In this document: piece by piece, positions 31,001 to 40,572 of the stretch
Numbering within the stretch: the first letter of the stretch is position 1
Layout: each line of letters opens with the position of its first letter
Assembly: GCA_963773845.1 (NCBI GenBank)
Contig: CAVZCU010000015.1
Span: 248,001-312,000 of the forward strand
Reading direction: 5' to 3'
Origin: SIAJ01 sp963773845
GTDB taxonomy: Bacteria; Planctomycetota; Planctomycetia; Gemmatales; Gemmataceae
DNA length: 64,000 bases
The notes under the pieces: model-generated
Told to the model about the DNA's origin: nothing
The model's database searches: none
Seen by the model: the letters and a program-made list of their open reading frames with translations, nothing else
Program-made: the position numbers and the translations under genes

Positions 31001-31232
31001 GTTCCTCGTGACCGGCCGCACGAACGGCTTCGCCGACAGCATCGTGATTGCGTCGACATTCCGCAATGTATCGCTGGGTAGTGTCGAATCCGACAACGGG
31101 GCGACTGCGTTCGGCTTCCTGTTCCACGACGCGATAGGCAGGCTCTTTGCGCAATCACCGCCCCTTCGATACGACCCGAAGGGGCCAGACGAACAAAAAC
31201 TGGCGGGTGACTTCATCGTGAAAAAGGTATGA
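25005..31232 (+). CDS. Giant secreted ELWxxDGT-repeat protein with Calx-beta domains
   Basis: 2075 residues. The N-terminus contains SLEERVTPG (residues about 16-24), the planctomycete extracellular motif. Residues about 80-960 hold 17 units with ELWxxDGTxxGTxxVKD, which predict a large beta-propeller-like array. Next come five Ig-like units of the FSEP type (DVTFSEPIDPTTF, FSEPVVGFDASKVNLS), then two Calx-beta domains (about residues 1510-1720; ATYDIDEAG, YRVSESGGTAVITVHR, NDKSFSIPIIDD). A C-terminal beta-rich region (GDLVTIKLNGRVGTLTYYL, IGSLTIGDVLNGADIELAG variants) ends in FIVKKV. No enzyme motif is seen. Likely a cell-surface or matrix protein. The gene is uninterrupted, unlike most long genes here. 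Confidence 0.88.
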   Translation: MRTRGSRRSFKLKCESLEERVTPGLVTERLLDINQYTIDSIPAPGVLYDYFQSAPTWTNINGTIYFAAHEGPTPFDTAQTELYRTDGTVSGTALVRDIVPGFYGSNPNNFAAMNGVLYFSATDTNGAALNHGRELWRSDGTAAGTYMVKDIDTGTSFPDSYPSQLTPIDGMLYFVAQDDSGFDLWKTDGTQAGTVKVKDFQPPSGYGGGAAESPTKLTNVNGTLFFTAVGGPEGRALWKSDGTEAGTVLVKDLDPDTLSSTIDNFTGLNNLVVFTTKVVSDNSTTYFLWRSDGTPQGTVSYASFTPHFSSDYPQQFTVANGHAFFTTDDGSHGVELWKTDGTVAGTGMVADLWPGTSSSSPAELTAVGSTLYFKAFSPTSGSELWKSDGTTAGTSVVADLVPGTSGSYPQKLIGAAGRLYFSRKNSANDEELWKSDGTAAGTVLVTVVSPGLAMTVANEIGVGSGLYFSAIDQTHGREIWHSDGTVAGTVMIKDINTNTADGIGDGPTVINNVAFFAANDGAHGAELWRTDGTAAGTQLVKDINPAGKSGLVIPPFGGFGNLTQSTTNYLTAMNGVLYFVADDGTTGQELWRSDGTATGTYQVKDIAGGAAPSSPRDLTVVGNTVFFTAYQNSIGRELWKTDGTSAGTVLVKDINTAVGPGSEPFDLTAVGNVLFFDANVSGSFRELWRSDGTDAGTYLVKDISPNSSAFSGRVYHSRRAYLTNVSGTLYFVADDGTHGRELWKSDGTAAGTVMIKDINTDTSSAQSFGSAFTRYDPSPQGYFPTIQLSVMNGLVYFAAYEPVHGRELWQTDGTDSGTVLVKDINPGYQSGIWRDNLFVGDQHVVGNAMYFAADDGQTGTELWKTDGTTAGTVLVKDVQNPDRSFFYPGSFPLAMSDANGVLYFNADDWDHNRELWKSDGTAAGTVMVKDINDIPPGFLGSYPGEVTPVNGVLLFGADDGRTGVEWWTIREVPPVANIAPVYPNPRHTTVDDISISFSEPVAGFDLGDLMLTRNGATIPLDGVTLSTLDNVTFTLSGLTSLTGNEGNYQLWLPAAGSGITDADEIAMAADATTAWVMDTTGPTVTNITSVQPDPRNTPVTYVDVTFSEPIDPTTFHVGNIVLTRDSVPIDLSDAIVVPLSDSSFEVYGLDSATALDGAYVLTVDATGVEDLAQNMGVGSATEDWKMDTVGPTLLTVGPIAPNPRNSAVSTIDVTFSEPIDLTTFTSDNLRLTLDGRLVPFDFLPIESVGGSVYRVNGLESLTTSEGSYALAANAGGVSDLAGNVGSGLGVGNWIMDTTAPTVMVNQAADQGDPANGPEIHFDVAFNEPVVGFDASKVNLSGTAGGTLSATVSPGADPNTYIIAVTGMTASGTVVADIGANVVSDLAGNGNAGSTSTDNQVIFDIDSPSATIHPAADQSNPGGGQSVAFTVLFSEPVVGFDASKVNLSSSTAPGALIAAVSGSGQAYTVIATGMTAGGTVVASIDASKVNDLAGNGNTASNSASVSYIHSGVLEFSSATYDIDEAGAPTLTVTVRRIGGVEDPLSVQYATGGGTAVPNTNFGPVSGTLSWLDGDAADKSFTVRILDDGQIIGNSTFGISLSDVSLGGALGETANAMVTIHETSLLEFGQSGYRVSESGGTAVITVHRLFGDRGPVSVNYSTSDESATADADYTAVAGTLTWEDGDTNDKSFSIPIIDDTISEGKETIYLALSTPTGNSSLGTNIATDLIIDKSDGRTAGTQPFTDYDGDLVTIKLNGRVGTLTYYLTNGTGPIAEIDLDSTSPTKSSVAVVVKKPRHGTGDGRINIGEVDGSGLKSFTARSSDLVGAGIHLDGFIGSLTIGDVLNGADIELAGTGPTANSATRIVTGVIADNTDLSVAGPLNYLRAIAVGKGSWTAPNVGSIVITGRKASKTTGAVAGDFESDLVVTGAGLASTKLAALKSFTAVGAVRGATLQVGSGVGTAGTINAIRVGSFLDSQLFAGYTGDGDGSGSFNLPGIVKSFLVTGRTNGFADSIVIASTFRNVSLGSVESDNGATAFGFLFHDAIGRLFAQSPPLRYDPKGPDEQKLAGDFIVKKV

Positions 31233-31635
31233 AGACGACGTGGCCGTTGTCGACGATTCGCAAGGAGCCGCCGCTCTTCCTGCACGAAGAAATGCGGAGC
31301 GATTCATCGAAGACCGGCTGCTAGCGGACCATCGGTCGTTCACACTGCCCACCCGGGAGCATCTGCGAGCCGTTTTGATTTTGGCAGTGCAGGCGTAGCC
31401 CCTGCCTCGGTCTCGTCGGAGTGCAGCTTGATTTGCTCCATCCCGAGTTGGATGAACCAGCGGTTCCGGGCGGAATGGAAGAAGGACCTGGGAAACTCGC
31501 CAGCGAAAGACCTCCCAGCGATAGCCGGGCCGGAAGGTCCGATCTGACCCGTGGTGGTTGCAGCGATCACGGGGTTTTTCTCTGCCACACAAGGGCAGCT
31601 AAAAAGTGAATCGTCGTAAATCCTTACAGATGCAG
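31233..31635. other. Intergenic stretch, no supported gene
   Basis: About 400 bp between the giant protein and tRNA-Asp. Short frames exist on both strands (such as 31155..31592 minus), but none resembles a known family or has a convincing start. Confidence 0.5.
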
Positions 31636-31709
<74 letters not shown>

Positions 31710-31948
31710 AGGATCGCAATCGACGGCCTATTCAGCGAGACTGAACCGACGAGGTCGGTTCGCTCGAAGGCCATCTCTCCATCCAATTCTAATAGCCAAC
31801 TTTCGGCCGGCAAGGTCGAAAGAGGGGCTGCGAATGCGATCAGAAGCGACTCGCACTGCGATTCAACACATTAGGAAATTGCGGGCCGCGTGGAGTGTGG
31901 CGGTCTATCTTGACCGCAGGTCCGTGCTCATTCCAATCGAGGCTCACC

Positions 31949-33707
31949 ATGCGCATCCTGTTCCGGCTCTCCCTATTGCTGGTCGCATGCTTGTTGGCGG
32001 CTCCGTCGTTCGTTCGCGCACAAGAACACACGCTCCACACCTTCGAGCGGCAGCAACTCTCGAATGTCTATTTCTCCGAAGGGGCCAACGCGGGCGACAT
32101 CAATGGCGATGGCAAACCGGACATTGTCTATGGGCCTTATTGGTACGAAGGGCCTGACTTCAAGACCAAGCACGAAATCTATCCCGCGAAACCGCAAAAC
32201 CGCGAGGGCTACGCCAACAACTTCTTCAATTGGGTCTACGACTTCAATGGCGATGGGCGAAACGACATCCTTGTCGTCGGCTTTCCCGGCACGCCCGCTT
32301 ATGTGTACGAGAACCCCGGACCCGGAAACTACGACAAGCCTTGGAAGAAGCACAAGGTTCTGAATTCGGTGAGCAACGAGTCGCCCCAATTCGTGAATCT
32401 CATCGGCGACGCCCAACCCGAACTCGTTTGCACCTCGAACGGCCAGTTCGGCTTCGCCACGTTCGAGCCGAAAAAAGGCTTCGAACCGTGGACTTTTCAC
32501 AGCATTTCGGTCATGGCCGCCCCGAAGCCGTTTGGCCACGGCCTCGGCATCGGCGACATCAACGGCGATGGCCTGCAGGACATCGTCATCTGCGACCGGC
32601 TGGTTCGAGCAACCCAAGAAGAACGCGGACACGGTGCGATGGGAATTTCACCCCGCTTCCTTTACCCCAGCATACGGCGGCGCCGAGATGTACGTTTACG
32701 ACGTGGACGGCGATGGACTCAACGATGTCATCACCAGCCTCGCTGCTCACGATTTCGGCCTCGCTTGGTATAAGCAAGTTCGGGTGGATGGAAAAACGAC
32801 ATTTCAGAAGCAACTCATCATGGGAGATCGGCCGGCCGACAATCCGTTCGGTGTCGTCTTCAGCGAGTTACATTCCGTCGCGCTCGTGGATATGGACGGC
32901 GACGGCCTCAAGGACATCGTCACCGGGAAGACCTATTACTCGCACCACAAGGGAAGTCCCATGTGGGACGCGGGCGCCGTGGTCTACTGGTTCCAATTGA
33001 AACGGACCAAGAAAGGCGTCGAGTGGATTCCGCACAAGATCGACAGTCAGGCAGGCATCGGCCGACAGATCAGCATCGTCGACGTCAACGGCGATGGGTT
33101 GCCGGACGTCGTCCTGGGCGGCATGGTCGGCGCGCACGTCCTCAGGCACAAGATCGAGAAAGTGAGCAAGGAAACCTGGGAAGCGGCCCAGCCCAAACGG
33201 ATGAAGTTTGAAGCGCCCAAGTCGATTCGCGGTCCGCAGTCCATCATCGACGCGAAGACCGGGCATGTCGCGGGGGCCATCGAGGGCGAGGACATGCTGG
33301 TCTTGAAGGTATCCGCAGGAAAGACGGTTGTTCAGAACATGAAGGGGTTCGCGAAGGACAAATGGAGTGGCGACGCCCAACTCTTCTGGACCGGCGGCAA
33401 GAAAGGCGAGACGCTCACGCTGGAACTCATGGCGAACGCGACGCGCCAATACGACGTGTCGGCGGTCATGACGATGGCGAACGATTATGCCACGATTCAA
33501 TTCGGCGTGGATGGCAAGCCGCTCGGAAAGCCAATCGATCTGTACCACTCGCCCGACGTGATCACGAGCGGCGTGCTGAATCTTGGTATGGCTGAGTTGA
33601 AGAAGGGCTCGCATCAGTTGACAATTCAAATCGTTGGCGCCAATCCTGCAGCCGTGCAGAAGTTCATGGTGGGCATCGACTACGTTCTGTTGAACCCCAA
33701 GAAGTAG
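31949..33707 (+). CDS. Secreted FG-GAP/VCBS repeat protein, frameshifted
   Basis: Start ATG 31949 with a signal peptide (MRILFRLSLLLVACLLAAPS). Calcium-binding FG-GAP/VCBS units recur: AGDINGDGKPDIVYG, DFNGDGRNDILVVG, GDINGDGLQDIVICD, VDGDGLNDVITS, DMDGDGLKDIVTG, DVNGDGLPDVVLGG, i.e. an integrin-like beta-propeller. The C-terminal part (MANATRQYDVSAVMTMANDYA, LDLYHSPDVI type) is a jelly-roll-like module. The frame shifts at about 32597-32604, between DIVICD and TGWFEQPKKNAD; pieces are 31949..~32600 and ~32600..33707. It precedes the PSCyt/DUF1501 pair in the same direction. Confidence 0.88.
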
Positions 33708-33779
33708 CAACCACAACATCATTGGCAGCCTCAGTCGGAAGTTGATCGCAACTCGGCAGGCCGTTATTCTGGATTCTGT

Positions 33780-36402
33780 ATGCATTCGTTTATTCTGCTA
33801 CGTTTGATCCGCCTGGTTTGCTTCGGGCTGCCAACTCTCGGGATCCCAGCATTCGTCGCGACCGACGCGGCAACCGCGGCGGATGTCGATGCGGACGCGC
33901 GGGGAATTCTGAAAGCGAACTGCATCAAATGCCACGGACCGACCAAGCAGAAGGCTGGCTTGCGATTCGATCGCCGCGACGGGTTTGTTCGCAAGGGCGA
34001 TTCGGGATCCGCTTCGGTCGCGCCGGGACGGCCGGACGACAGCGAGCTAATCCGTCGGGTGACCGCAAAGGACGAGACGGTGCGCATGCCACCGGAGGGG
34101 AAGGCTCTGTCCGCGGCGCAGATTGAGACCCTTCGCAAATGGATCCAGGGAGGCGCCGGGTGGCCGCGCGACGTCGAGCCGAAGGCCGCCGTTCGAACCG
34201 AACTGATTGTCACCGCGGAGGACCGTCAGTTCTGGGCGTTTCGACCGCTAGTCCATCTCAAGCCACCAAGGACTGGCAGGCCAGAGAAGAACCCGCTCGA
34301 CCAATTTATCGACGCCGTGCTCGAGGCAAAGAACCTGAAGCCGGCGGCGCGGGCGAGCGGTGGTCGCTTGGTTCGCCGGGTCACATTCGACTTGACTGGA
34401 TTGCCGCCGACGCCGGAAGACGTGCACGGGATCGGCCAAGCGGCCGATTTTAATGCGGCTTACGCAGTCTGGGTGGACCGACTATTGGCCAGCCCACGAT
34501 TTGGTGAACACTGGGCCAGACATTGGCTCGACGTGGCTCGTTACGCGGATAGCGACGGCTACGAAAGCGACAATGATCGGCCCACGGCATACCACTATCG
34601 CGACTTCGTCATTCGGGCGATGAACGATGACATGCCATTCGACGAGTTTGTTCGCTGGCAACTGGCAGGGGATGAGATCGCCCCGGACGACCTGCGAGCG
34701 ATCGCCGCCACCGGATTTCTGGCGGCCGGGCCAAGCGCGGAACTCCCGGACAAGCTGCTCGAAGAAGAGCGGCTCCGACAACGATACATCGAGCTGGACG
34801 ACATCGTCACGACGACCGGTGCGGCACTCCTTGGACTGACGCTTGGTTGTGCCCGTTGTCACGACCACAAATTCGATCCCCTGCCGACCCGCGATTATTA
34901 CCAGATCATGGCAGCGCTGAATTCGGGCGACCGGAAGGAAGTGCCGCTTGCCACCCCGGCCGCCATCAACAACTATCGACAGGCGCACGCGGATTGGGTC
35001 AAACAGTTCAAGACTGCCGAGAGTCGACGCAACGAATGGCTGAACGCGCAGAAGAAGAAACTTGAACCCCAAGTTCGTCGGCGAAAGATCGAACGATTGC
35101 CCATTGGGGATATGGACAAGACTCTTCTCCGCGAACAGCCCAATTCGCCCGCGGCGAAGAAACTTGCCCATAAACACCAAAAGGCTCTTTCAATTGGCGA
35201 TGCGGACTTGGTGTCCGCGATGGACGAGGCGGCTCGAAAGCACTGGAGCGAACTCGAGTCGCAAGTGATCACGATCCGCAAACGCGAGCCGAAATCGCCG
35301 CCGCTCGCTCTGACCTATCGCGACTTCGGCGGCAAACCATCGCCGAGCTGGCTTTTCCCCCGGGCCGACTTCCACGACCATTCGATCCCGGTTGGACTTG
35401 GATTCGTCACGGTATTGACCCGCGAAAAGTCCGCCGGCCGAGTACTGGAAGGAGGCTCGCGCTGGCGACCGCTCCGACACCACGTACCAGCGTCGAGCGC
35501 TTGCCAACTGGATCACGGATATCGACCATGGCGCCGGGGCGCTCTTGGCTCGCGTCATCGTCAACCGCGTATGGCAATACCATTTCGGCGAAGGACTGGT
35601 TCGTACGCCCAACGATTTCGGCACGCGCGGCGACCGACCGACGCATCCCGAACTATTGGAATGGCTGGCTGCCGACTTCGTTGCCAACGGCTGGAAGCTC
35701 AAGCGCCTCCATCGGATGATCCTTCTCAGCGATGCGTACCGGCGAAGGTCTACGGTCGAAACGTCCAATCGAACGGTCGATCCGGACAACCGCCTGCTTT
35801 GGCGGATGCGACCGCGCCGCCTGGAAGCGGAGGAATTGCGCGATGCAATGCTTTCCGTCAGTGGCACATTGAACTTGGAGATGTACGGCCCCGCGTTCAA
35901 GCCGCCGATTCCAGCCGAGGCCATGGTCGCCCGCAATCTCAAGACCCCATACCCGACCAACATCATGGATGGGCCGGCGGTGCACCGTCGGGGCGTGTAT
36001 ATGTTTCACAAACGAGTAATTCCGTATCCGCTCTTCCAGGCGTTTGACGCTCCGGACGCCCAGCAGTGTACCGGCAGGCGCAGTTTGACCACGGTCGCGC
36101 CGCAGGCGCTCGCGTTGTTGAATGATCCGTTCGTGCGCACGCGGGCGGCCGATTTCGCCCGCCGAATATCGAAGGAAGCCGGGACCAATCCGAACCGCGT
36201 CATCGAGCGCGCCTATTGGCTGGCGTTCAGCAGACGGCCGACAGATGGAGAGCTGAAGGCAGGCGCTGAATTCTTGGCCGATCGGAGCCGCACGCGCGGC
36301 ATTCGCAATCCAAAAGCGCCGGCGGGCGATGCGCGGCAGCAAGCGTTGACCGATTACTGCCAAGCGCTCTTCGGGTTGAACGAGTTCATCTATGTCGATT
36401 GA
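33780..36402 (+). CDS. PSCyt1/DUF1549/DUF1553 planctomycete cytochrome protein, frameshifted
   Basis: Signal-type N-terminus, then a c-type heme site CIKCHGP (residues about 48-54) in a PSCyt1 domain with RMPPEGKALSAAQIETLRKWI. The DUF1549 (PSCyt2) part has VRRVTFDLTGLPPTPEDV and RYADSDGYESDNDRPTAYHY, then TLGCARCHDHKFDPL, a second CxxCH. The DUF1553 (PSD1) part has RVIVNRVWQYHFGEGLV, TPNDFGTRGDRPTHPELL and ALALLNDPFV. The frame breaks at about 35431-35440, before AEYWKEARAGDRSD. The product would be about 870 residues. The stop overlaps the start of the DUF1501 gene by 11 bp, the common planctomycete pair. Confidence 0.9.
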
Positions 36403-37802
36403 TGTGGAGATTGCCGTGGCGGAAATCCAGGGAATTGATCGCCGACGCTTTTTGCACAAGGCCGGGGCCGGCTTCGGGGTGGTCGCACTTGCCGACCTGC
36501 TGCTTCGCGATGCGGCTCGCGCTGCTCCCAGCGGGCCATTAGCACCGAAGCCGACGCACTTTCCCGCCAAGGCGAAGGCAGTCATCTGGTTGTTCATGGA
36601 AGGGGCGCCGAGCGCTGTCGATTTGTTCGATCCCAAGCCGGAACTGGACAAGAACAATGGCAAACGCGTCCAGATCGACGTGTTCAACGGCAACCCCGGT
36701 CCGTTGATGAAGTCGCCATTCAAGTTCCGTCGATATGGCAAGTCCGGAGCTTGGGTGTGCGAGAAGTACCCCCATGTTGCGAAACACGTCGACGACATCG
36801 CGTTCATCAAGTCGTGCTATACCGAATCGAACGACCACGTTCCGGCGCTGTATCAGATCAACACCGGCATCGGGCGGCCGGGATTTCCGGCGGCCGGCTC
36901 ATGGATCACGTATGGGCTCGGGAGCGAAAACCAGAATCTTCCGGGCTTCATTGTGCTTGGGAATAACCAGGGTGTGAAAGGCGGACCGTTGAGCTGGTCG
37001 TCGGGCTTTCTTCCGGCCGCGTACCAAGGCACATTGTTCCGGCCGGAGGGAAATCCAGTCCTCAATCTCCGCCGATCGAAAGACGTGACCGCCGACGATC
37101 AACGGGCCCAACTCGACCTCATGTGCCAAGTTGAATGGCGAGCATCTTCGCAACCGGCCCGGTGAACCGGACCTGACTGCCCGAATCGAGTCGTTCGAAT
37201 TGGCGTACCGAATGCAAGCGGAAGCCAGCGAACTGATCGACCTGTCCAAGGAAACGGCCGCGACCCGCAAAATGTACGGGCTCGAAGATCCCAAGGCCCG
37301 ATCGTTTGGAACGAAATGTTTGACCGCCCGCCGGTTGATCGAGCGCGGCGTGCGCTTCGTTCAAATCTACAGCGACGGCGAATGGGACGCCCATTCCGAT
37401 CTGGCCGGCAATCACTCGGGCCATTGTGCGGCTACCGATGTCCCGATTGACGGCTTGCTAACCGACCTCAAGCGACGTGGCCTGCTCGAATCGACGCTTG
37501 TGATCTGGGGCGGCGAGTTCGGACGAATGCCGGTCTCGCAGGGGAATGGCGGCCGCGACCATAACCCGCACGGCTTCTTGACGTGGATGACGGGAGCCGG
37601 GATCAAGGGCGGAGCTACGTACGGGGAAACCGACGAGTTCGGCCACAAGGCCGTGATCGATCGCGTATCGGTTCACGACTTGCACGCCACAATGCTGCAC
37701 CTGCTGGGCATCGATCACAAAAAACTCACCTACTTGCACAACGGCCGGCAGTTCCGCCTGACCGATGTCGCCGGCGACGTGCTGACCAAGATATTGGCCT
37801 AA
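36392..37802 (+). CDS. DUF1501 protein paired with PSCyt/DUF1553, frameshifted
   Basis: Start ATG 36392 overlaps the upstream gene. It has a Tat-like signal (DRRRFLHKAGAGFGVVALADLL). DUF1501 landmarks are IWLFMEGAPSAVDLFDPKP, YTESNDHVPALYQINTG, PGFIVLGNNQG, then, in the second frame, FGTKCLTARRLIERGVRFVQIY, EWDAHSDL, LVIWGGEFGRMP and GRDHNPHGFLTWM. The C-terminus has HDLHATMLHLLGIDHKKLTY. The break is at about 37121-37126 (DLM / AKLNGEHLRN). The pair is thought to act in the periplasm or paryphoplasm; the exact reaction is not known. Confidence 0.9.
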
Positions 37803-37906
37803 TTCCCAGGCGCTGCCGTCGCTTCTCGCGAACCACTGAAACGACTGACGCCTCGCAACGGCGGCGCAAGTTGTATGATACGCTCTTGGCTTGCGAGGGG
37901 ATTTCC

Positions 37907-38512
37907 TTGGAATCGATTCGTTGTCCGGGGTGTCAAAAACCGGTCCGTTTGCCCACCGATATGCTCGGTCAGAGAGCAGAATGCCCTCATTGTAAGAGTC
38001 ATTTTCGAGCGCCGATTCGCAATGAGCAGGGTGAATTGACCGAGCCCCTTCTCTTGCGGCGCAATCCGTTTGCCAATCGCCGGGTACTGCCAGGAATGGC
38101 CCTTTTGCTCGTGGGTCTCATTGGGTTTCTTTCGAACGGACTGCAGGCCGTCAAGGCGTACGTCGATCCGCGAACATTTGAGGATCAAACTCGCGACTTC
38201 TTCAATCACGCCGCCGAATCAACCAAATCGCCGGAAGTCCGCGACAAGATACCGCTCACCCTGAAATGGCTTCCCCGAGTGCGTATCGCACTGGCATTCC
38301 TGAGCCTGATCACCATCGCGGGCGGATGGTCGCTGCTTCGGGCCAGGCGACATGGAATGGCGATGTTCGGCAGCATCCTGGCCATGATGAATATCGCTAA
38401 TTGTTGCTGTTTTGGAAACGTCTTGGTTGGTGCTTGGGCAATCTATACCTTGTTGAACCCGGAAGTCCGTGCGCAGTTTCAAGCGCATGCACAAACTCAT
38501 CCCGCGACCTGA
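37907..38512 (+). CDS. Zinc-ribbon membrane protein of unknown function
   Basis: About 201 residues if it starts at TTG 37907, which follows a purine-rich gcgagggg (TTG 37886 is an alternative); no ATG suits. The N-terminus is a zinc ribbon CPGC...CPHC (IRCPGCQKPVRL, AECPHCKSHF), followed by about three membrane segments: LPGMALLLVGLIGFLSNG, VRIALAFLSLITIAGGWSLL, and MAMFGSILAMMNIAN through VGAWAIYTLL. This architecture is frequent in planctomycetes; the function is unknown. Confidence 0.65.
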   Translation: MESIRCPGCQKPVRLPTDMLGQRAECPHCKSHFRAPIRNEQGELTEPLLLRRNPFANRRVLPGMALLLVGLIGFLSNGLQAVKAYVDPRTFEDQTRDFFNHAAESTKSPEVRDKIPLTLKWLPRVRIALAFLSLITIAGGWSLLRARRHGMAMFGSILAMMNIANCCCFGNVLVGAWAIYTLLNPEVRAQFQAHAQTHPAT

Positions 38513-38724
38513 GTGGGTCCGGAAAGCGTTTCAGTCGCCGTTCCTCCAGCCAGTGATCCGCTTGGTGCAATTGGTGCTGAAGTCGCTGTCAACGCGACGG
38601 CTTGGTATTCTCAAACTCGCGGTGACAGGTCGACGATCCCAAGGTCGGGCGATTTCACTAGGTTTGATTGCGAAAAAGGGTTACACTTCATCAATCGCAT
38701 TCTTATCCACCTCGGAGCCCCTGC

Positions 38725-40170
38725 ATGCTCCGCTTGCTTGGCAGCCCGCGCCGTTGTTGTGACGGCTTTACTCGCCGGGAAACTTTGAAGGCCGGAGCGC
38801 TCTCCGCCCTTGGGGGTCTCGCCCTGCCGCAACTGCTTGCAGCGGAGTCAGCGAGTCAAAGTCGCACGGGCAAAGCGAAAAACGTTATCCTTCTCTACCT
38901 GCTTGGCGGAGCCGCCACGCAGGATATGTACGATCTGAAGCCTGCCGGCCCGACGGGAACTCGCGGCGAGTTTCGGCCAATATCGACGACGGTGCCGGGC
39001 CTGCAAGTCTGCGAGCATCTGCCGCGGATGGCCAAGTGGATGCACAAGATGGCGGTGATTCGCTCCGTGAATCACAAGGCCGGCTGCCACAACTGCCTGC
39101 CGAGCTACACCGGCTTTGGTCAGACGATGCCCGACCAGCATCCGCGCGACTCCGACCCGCCGAGCATGGGCTCCGTCTGCGAATGGCTACGCGTGAAGGA
39201 GGGGCGCGTCGGGGCGGATGTTTTTCCCGACTATGTCTATCTGCCCTGTTGGCTCGGGTGGGGGCAAGCGTTCCGCCGAGCCGGCCCGTATGGCGGATTT
39301 CTCGGCAAACGCTTCGACGCGCTGACCAGCGAATGCGCCCCGTTCAAGGACAAGGAAGCGCCAGCAACCAAGCCGGGCTATCCCAATCCCGTTCGCGGCG
39401 TGCCAATCCTCCCCGACAGCGTTTTACTCCCCGACGTGACCGTCGATCGACTGAGCTCGCGGCGTTCGCTGGTGAAGCAATTTGACGATGGAGTGCGACG
39501 AGCGGAGTCGTCACCCACGATAGGCCAATTCCATCGGACGCAGCAGCGGGCGTTTGGATTGCTCACGTCCGCCAAGGCCCGCGAAGCATTCAACATGTCG
39601 ACGGTCGATTCGCGGGTCATTGATCGATACGGCCGCACGCTGTTCGGGCAAAGTGCGATCATTGCCCGGCGGCTGATTGAGGCGGGCGTGCGGTTTGTCA
39701 ACGTGACATGGGACCTGTTCTGGGATCGAATTCCAATTGACTACGATGCCTGGGACACGCACACGCGGAACTTCCCAATTCTCAAAGAGAACAAGCTACC
39801 TGGCCTCGATCAGACATTGACGGCGTTGCTCGAAGATTTGGATGCTCGAGGCATGTTGGATGAGACGCTAGTCGTGGTGACGAGCGAAATGGGCCGGACT
39901 CCTCGCATCAATGGCAACGGCGGCCGCGACCATTGGACCTATTGTTATGGAACGCTCTTGGCGGGGGCGGGCATCAAGGGCGGAGCAGTCTACGGAGCGA
40001 GCGATGCCCAGGCTGCCTACGTCAAGGATTTGCCCGTGAGTCCCGCCGATATTTGCTGCACAGTATACGAAGCTCTCGGAATCGACCCCGACATGACGGT
40101 TCCGGATAAGACTGGTCGGCCAGTCGCCATCAACCAGGGTGGCAGATCGATTTCGGCAATTCTCGCATGA
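38725..40170 (+). CDS. DUF1501 protein
   Basis: 481 residues from ATG 38725 (MLRLLGSPRRCCDG), intact. It has a Tat-type signal (TRRETLKAGALSALGGLALP), then VILLYLLGGAATQDMYDLKP, SVNHKAGCHNCLPSYTG, RYGRTLFGQSAIIARRLIEAG, YDAWDTHTRNFPIL, TSEMGRTPRINGNGGRDHW and CTVYEALGIDPDMTVP. This is the DUF1501 group with 'HNCLPxYTG'. No adjacent PSCyt gene, unlike the copy at 36392. Confidence 0.9.
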   Translation: MLRLLGSPRRCCDGFTRRETLKAGALSALGGLALPQLLAAESASQSRTGKAKNVILLYLLGGAATQDMYDLKPAGPTGTRGEFRPISTTVPGLQVCEHLPRMAKWMHKMAVIRSVNHKAGCHNCLPSYTGFGQTMPDQHPRDSDPPSMGSVCEWLRVKEGRVGADVFPDYVYLPCWLGWGQAFRRAGPYGGFLGKRFDALTSECAPFKDKEAPATKPGYPNPVRGVPILPDSVLLPDVTVDRLSSRRSLVKQFDDGVRRAESSPTIGQFHRTQQRAFGLLTSAKAREAFNMSTVDSRVIDRYGRTLFGQSAIIARRLIEAGVRFVNVTWDLFWDRIPIDYDAWDTHTRNFPILKENKLPGLDQTLTALLEDLDARGMLDETLVVVTSEMGRTPRINGNGGRDHWTYCYGTLLAGAGIKGGAVYGASDAQAAYVKDLPVSPADICCTVYEALGIDPDMTVPDKTGRPVAINQGGRSISAILA

Positions 40171-40572
40171 ATCCCAGCGCCCATAAAGTGTGACGCGTCA
40201 TCTCAGCTGACGGCCTAGTTTGCCGTTTTTCGGCTCATTGCGGAATCCGCCATTCTCCTTTCCTCTGAGAATTCATCGCTGAAGCGCAATCGCCACTTTC
40301 AACCTGATTCCCGGCGGGATACTTCAGCAGTCAGCGAAACCCGATTTGCGATTCGGCTGTTTGAATCGATCGTCTGATTTGGAGCCAGGAAAGGCTGTTC
40401 TACTGTTCCTTGCGATGCCATGTGAATCGCGAACAACAGTGGTTCGCATGGTCGAGCAACCAGCGACCCGTCCCTGCCCCGCTGGATTATCCTGCCCCAC
40501 CTGGCCCCTCTCAGCTAGGCAGCAGAAATTGCAGAAGGCTCGCCCACACAATCTTTTGAGAGGAACTGCCAA
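40171..40572. other. Intergenic stretch without a recognised gene
   Basis: About 400 bp between a DUF1501 gene and the anchor-type protein. It presumably contains the promoter of the latter. Frames here (40346..40585 plus, 40324..40572 minus) show no family resemblance. Confidence 0.45.

Noticed and set aside
31155..31592. 145-codon minus-strand frame between giant protein and tRNA-Asp
   Set aside because: Low-complexity Arg/Ser sequence, overlaps the giant gene's end, no convincing start site.
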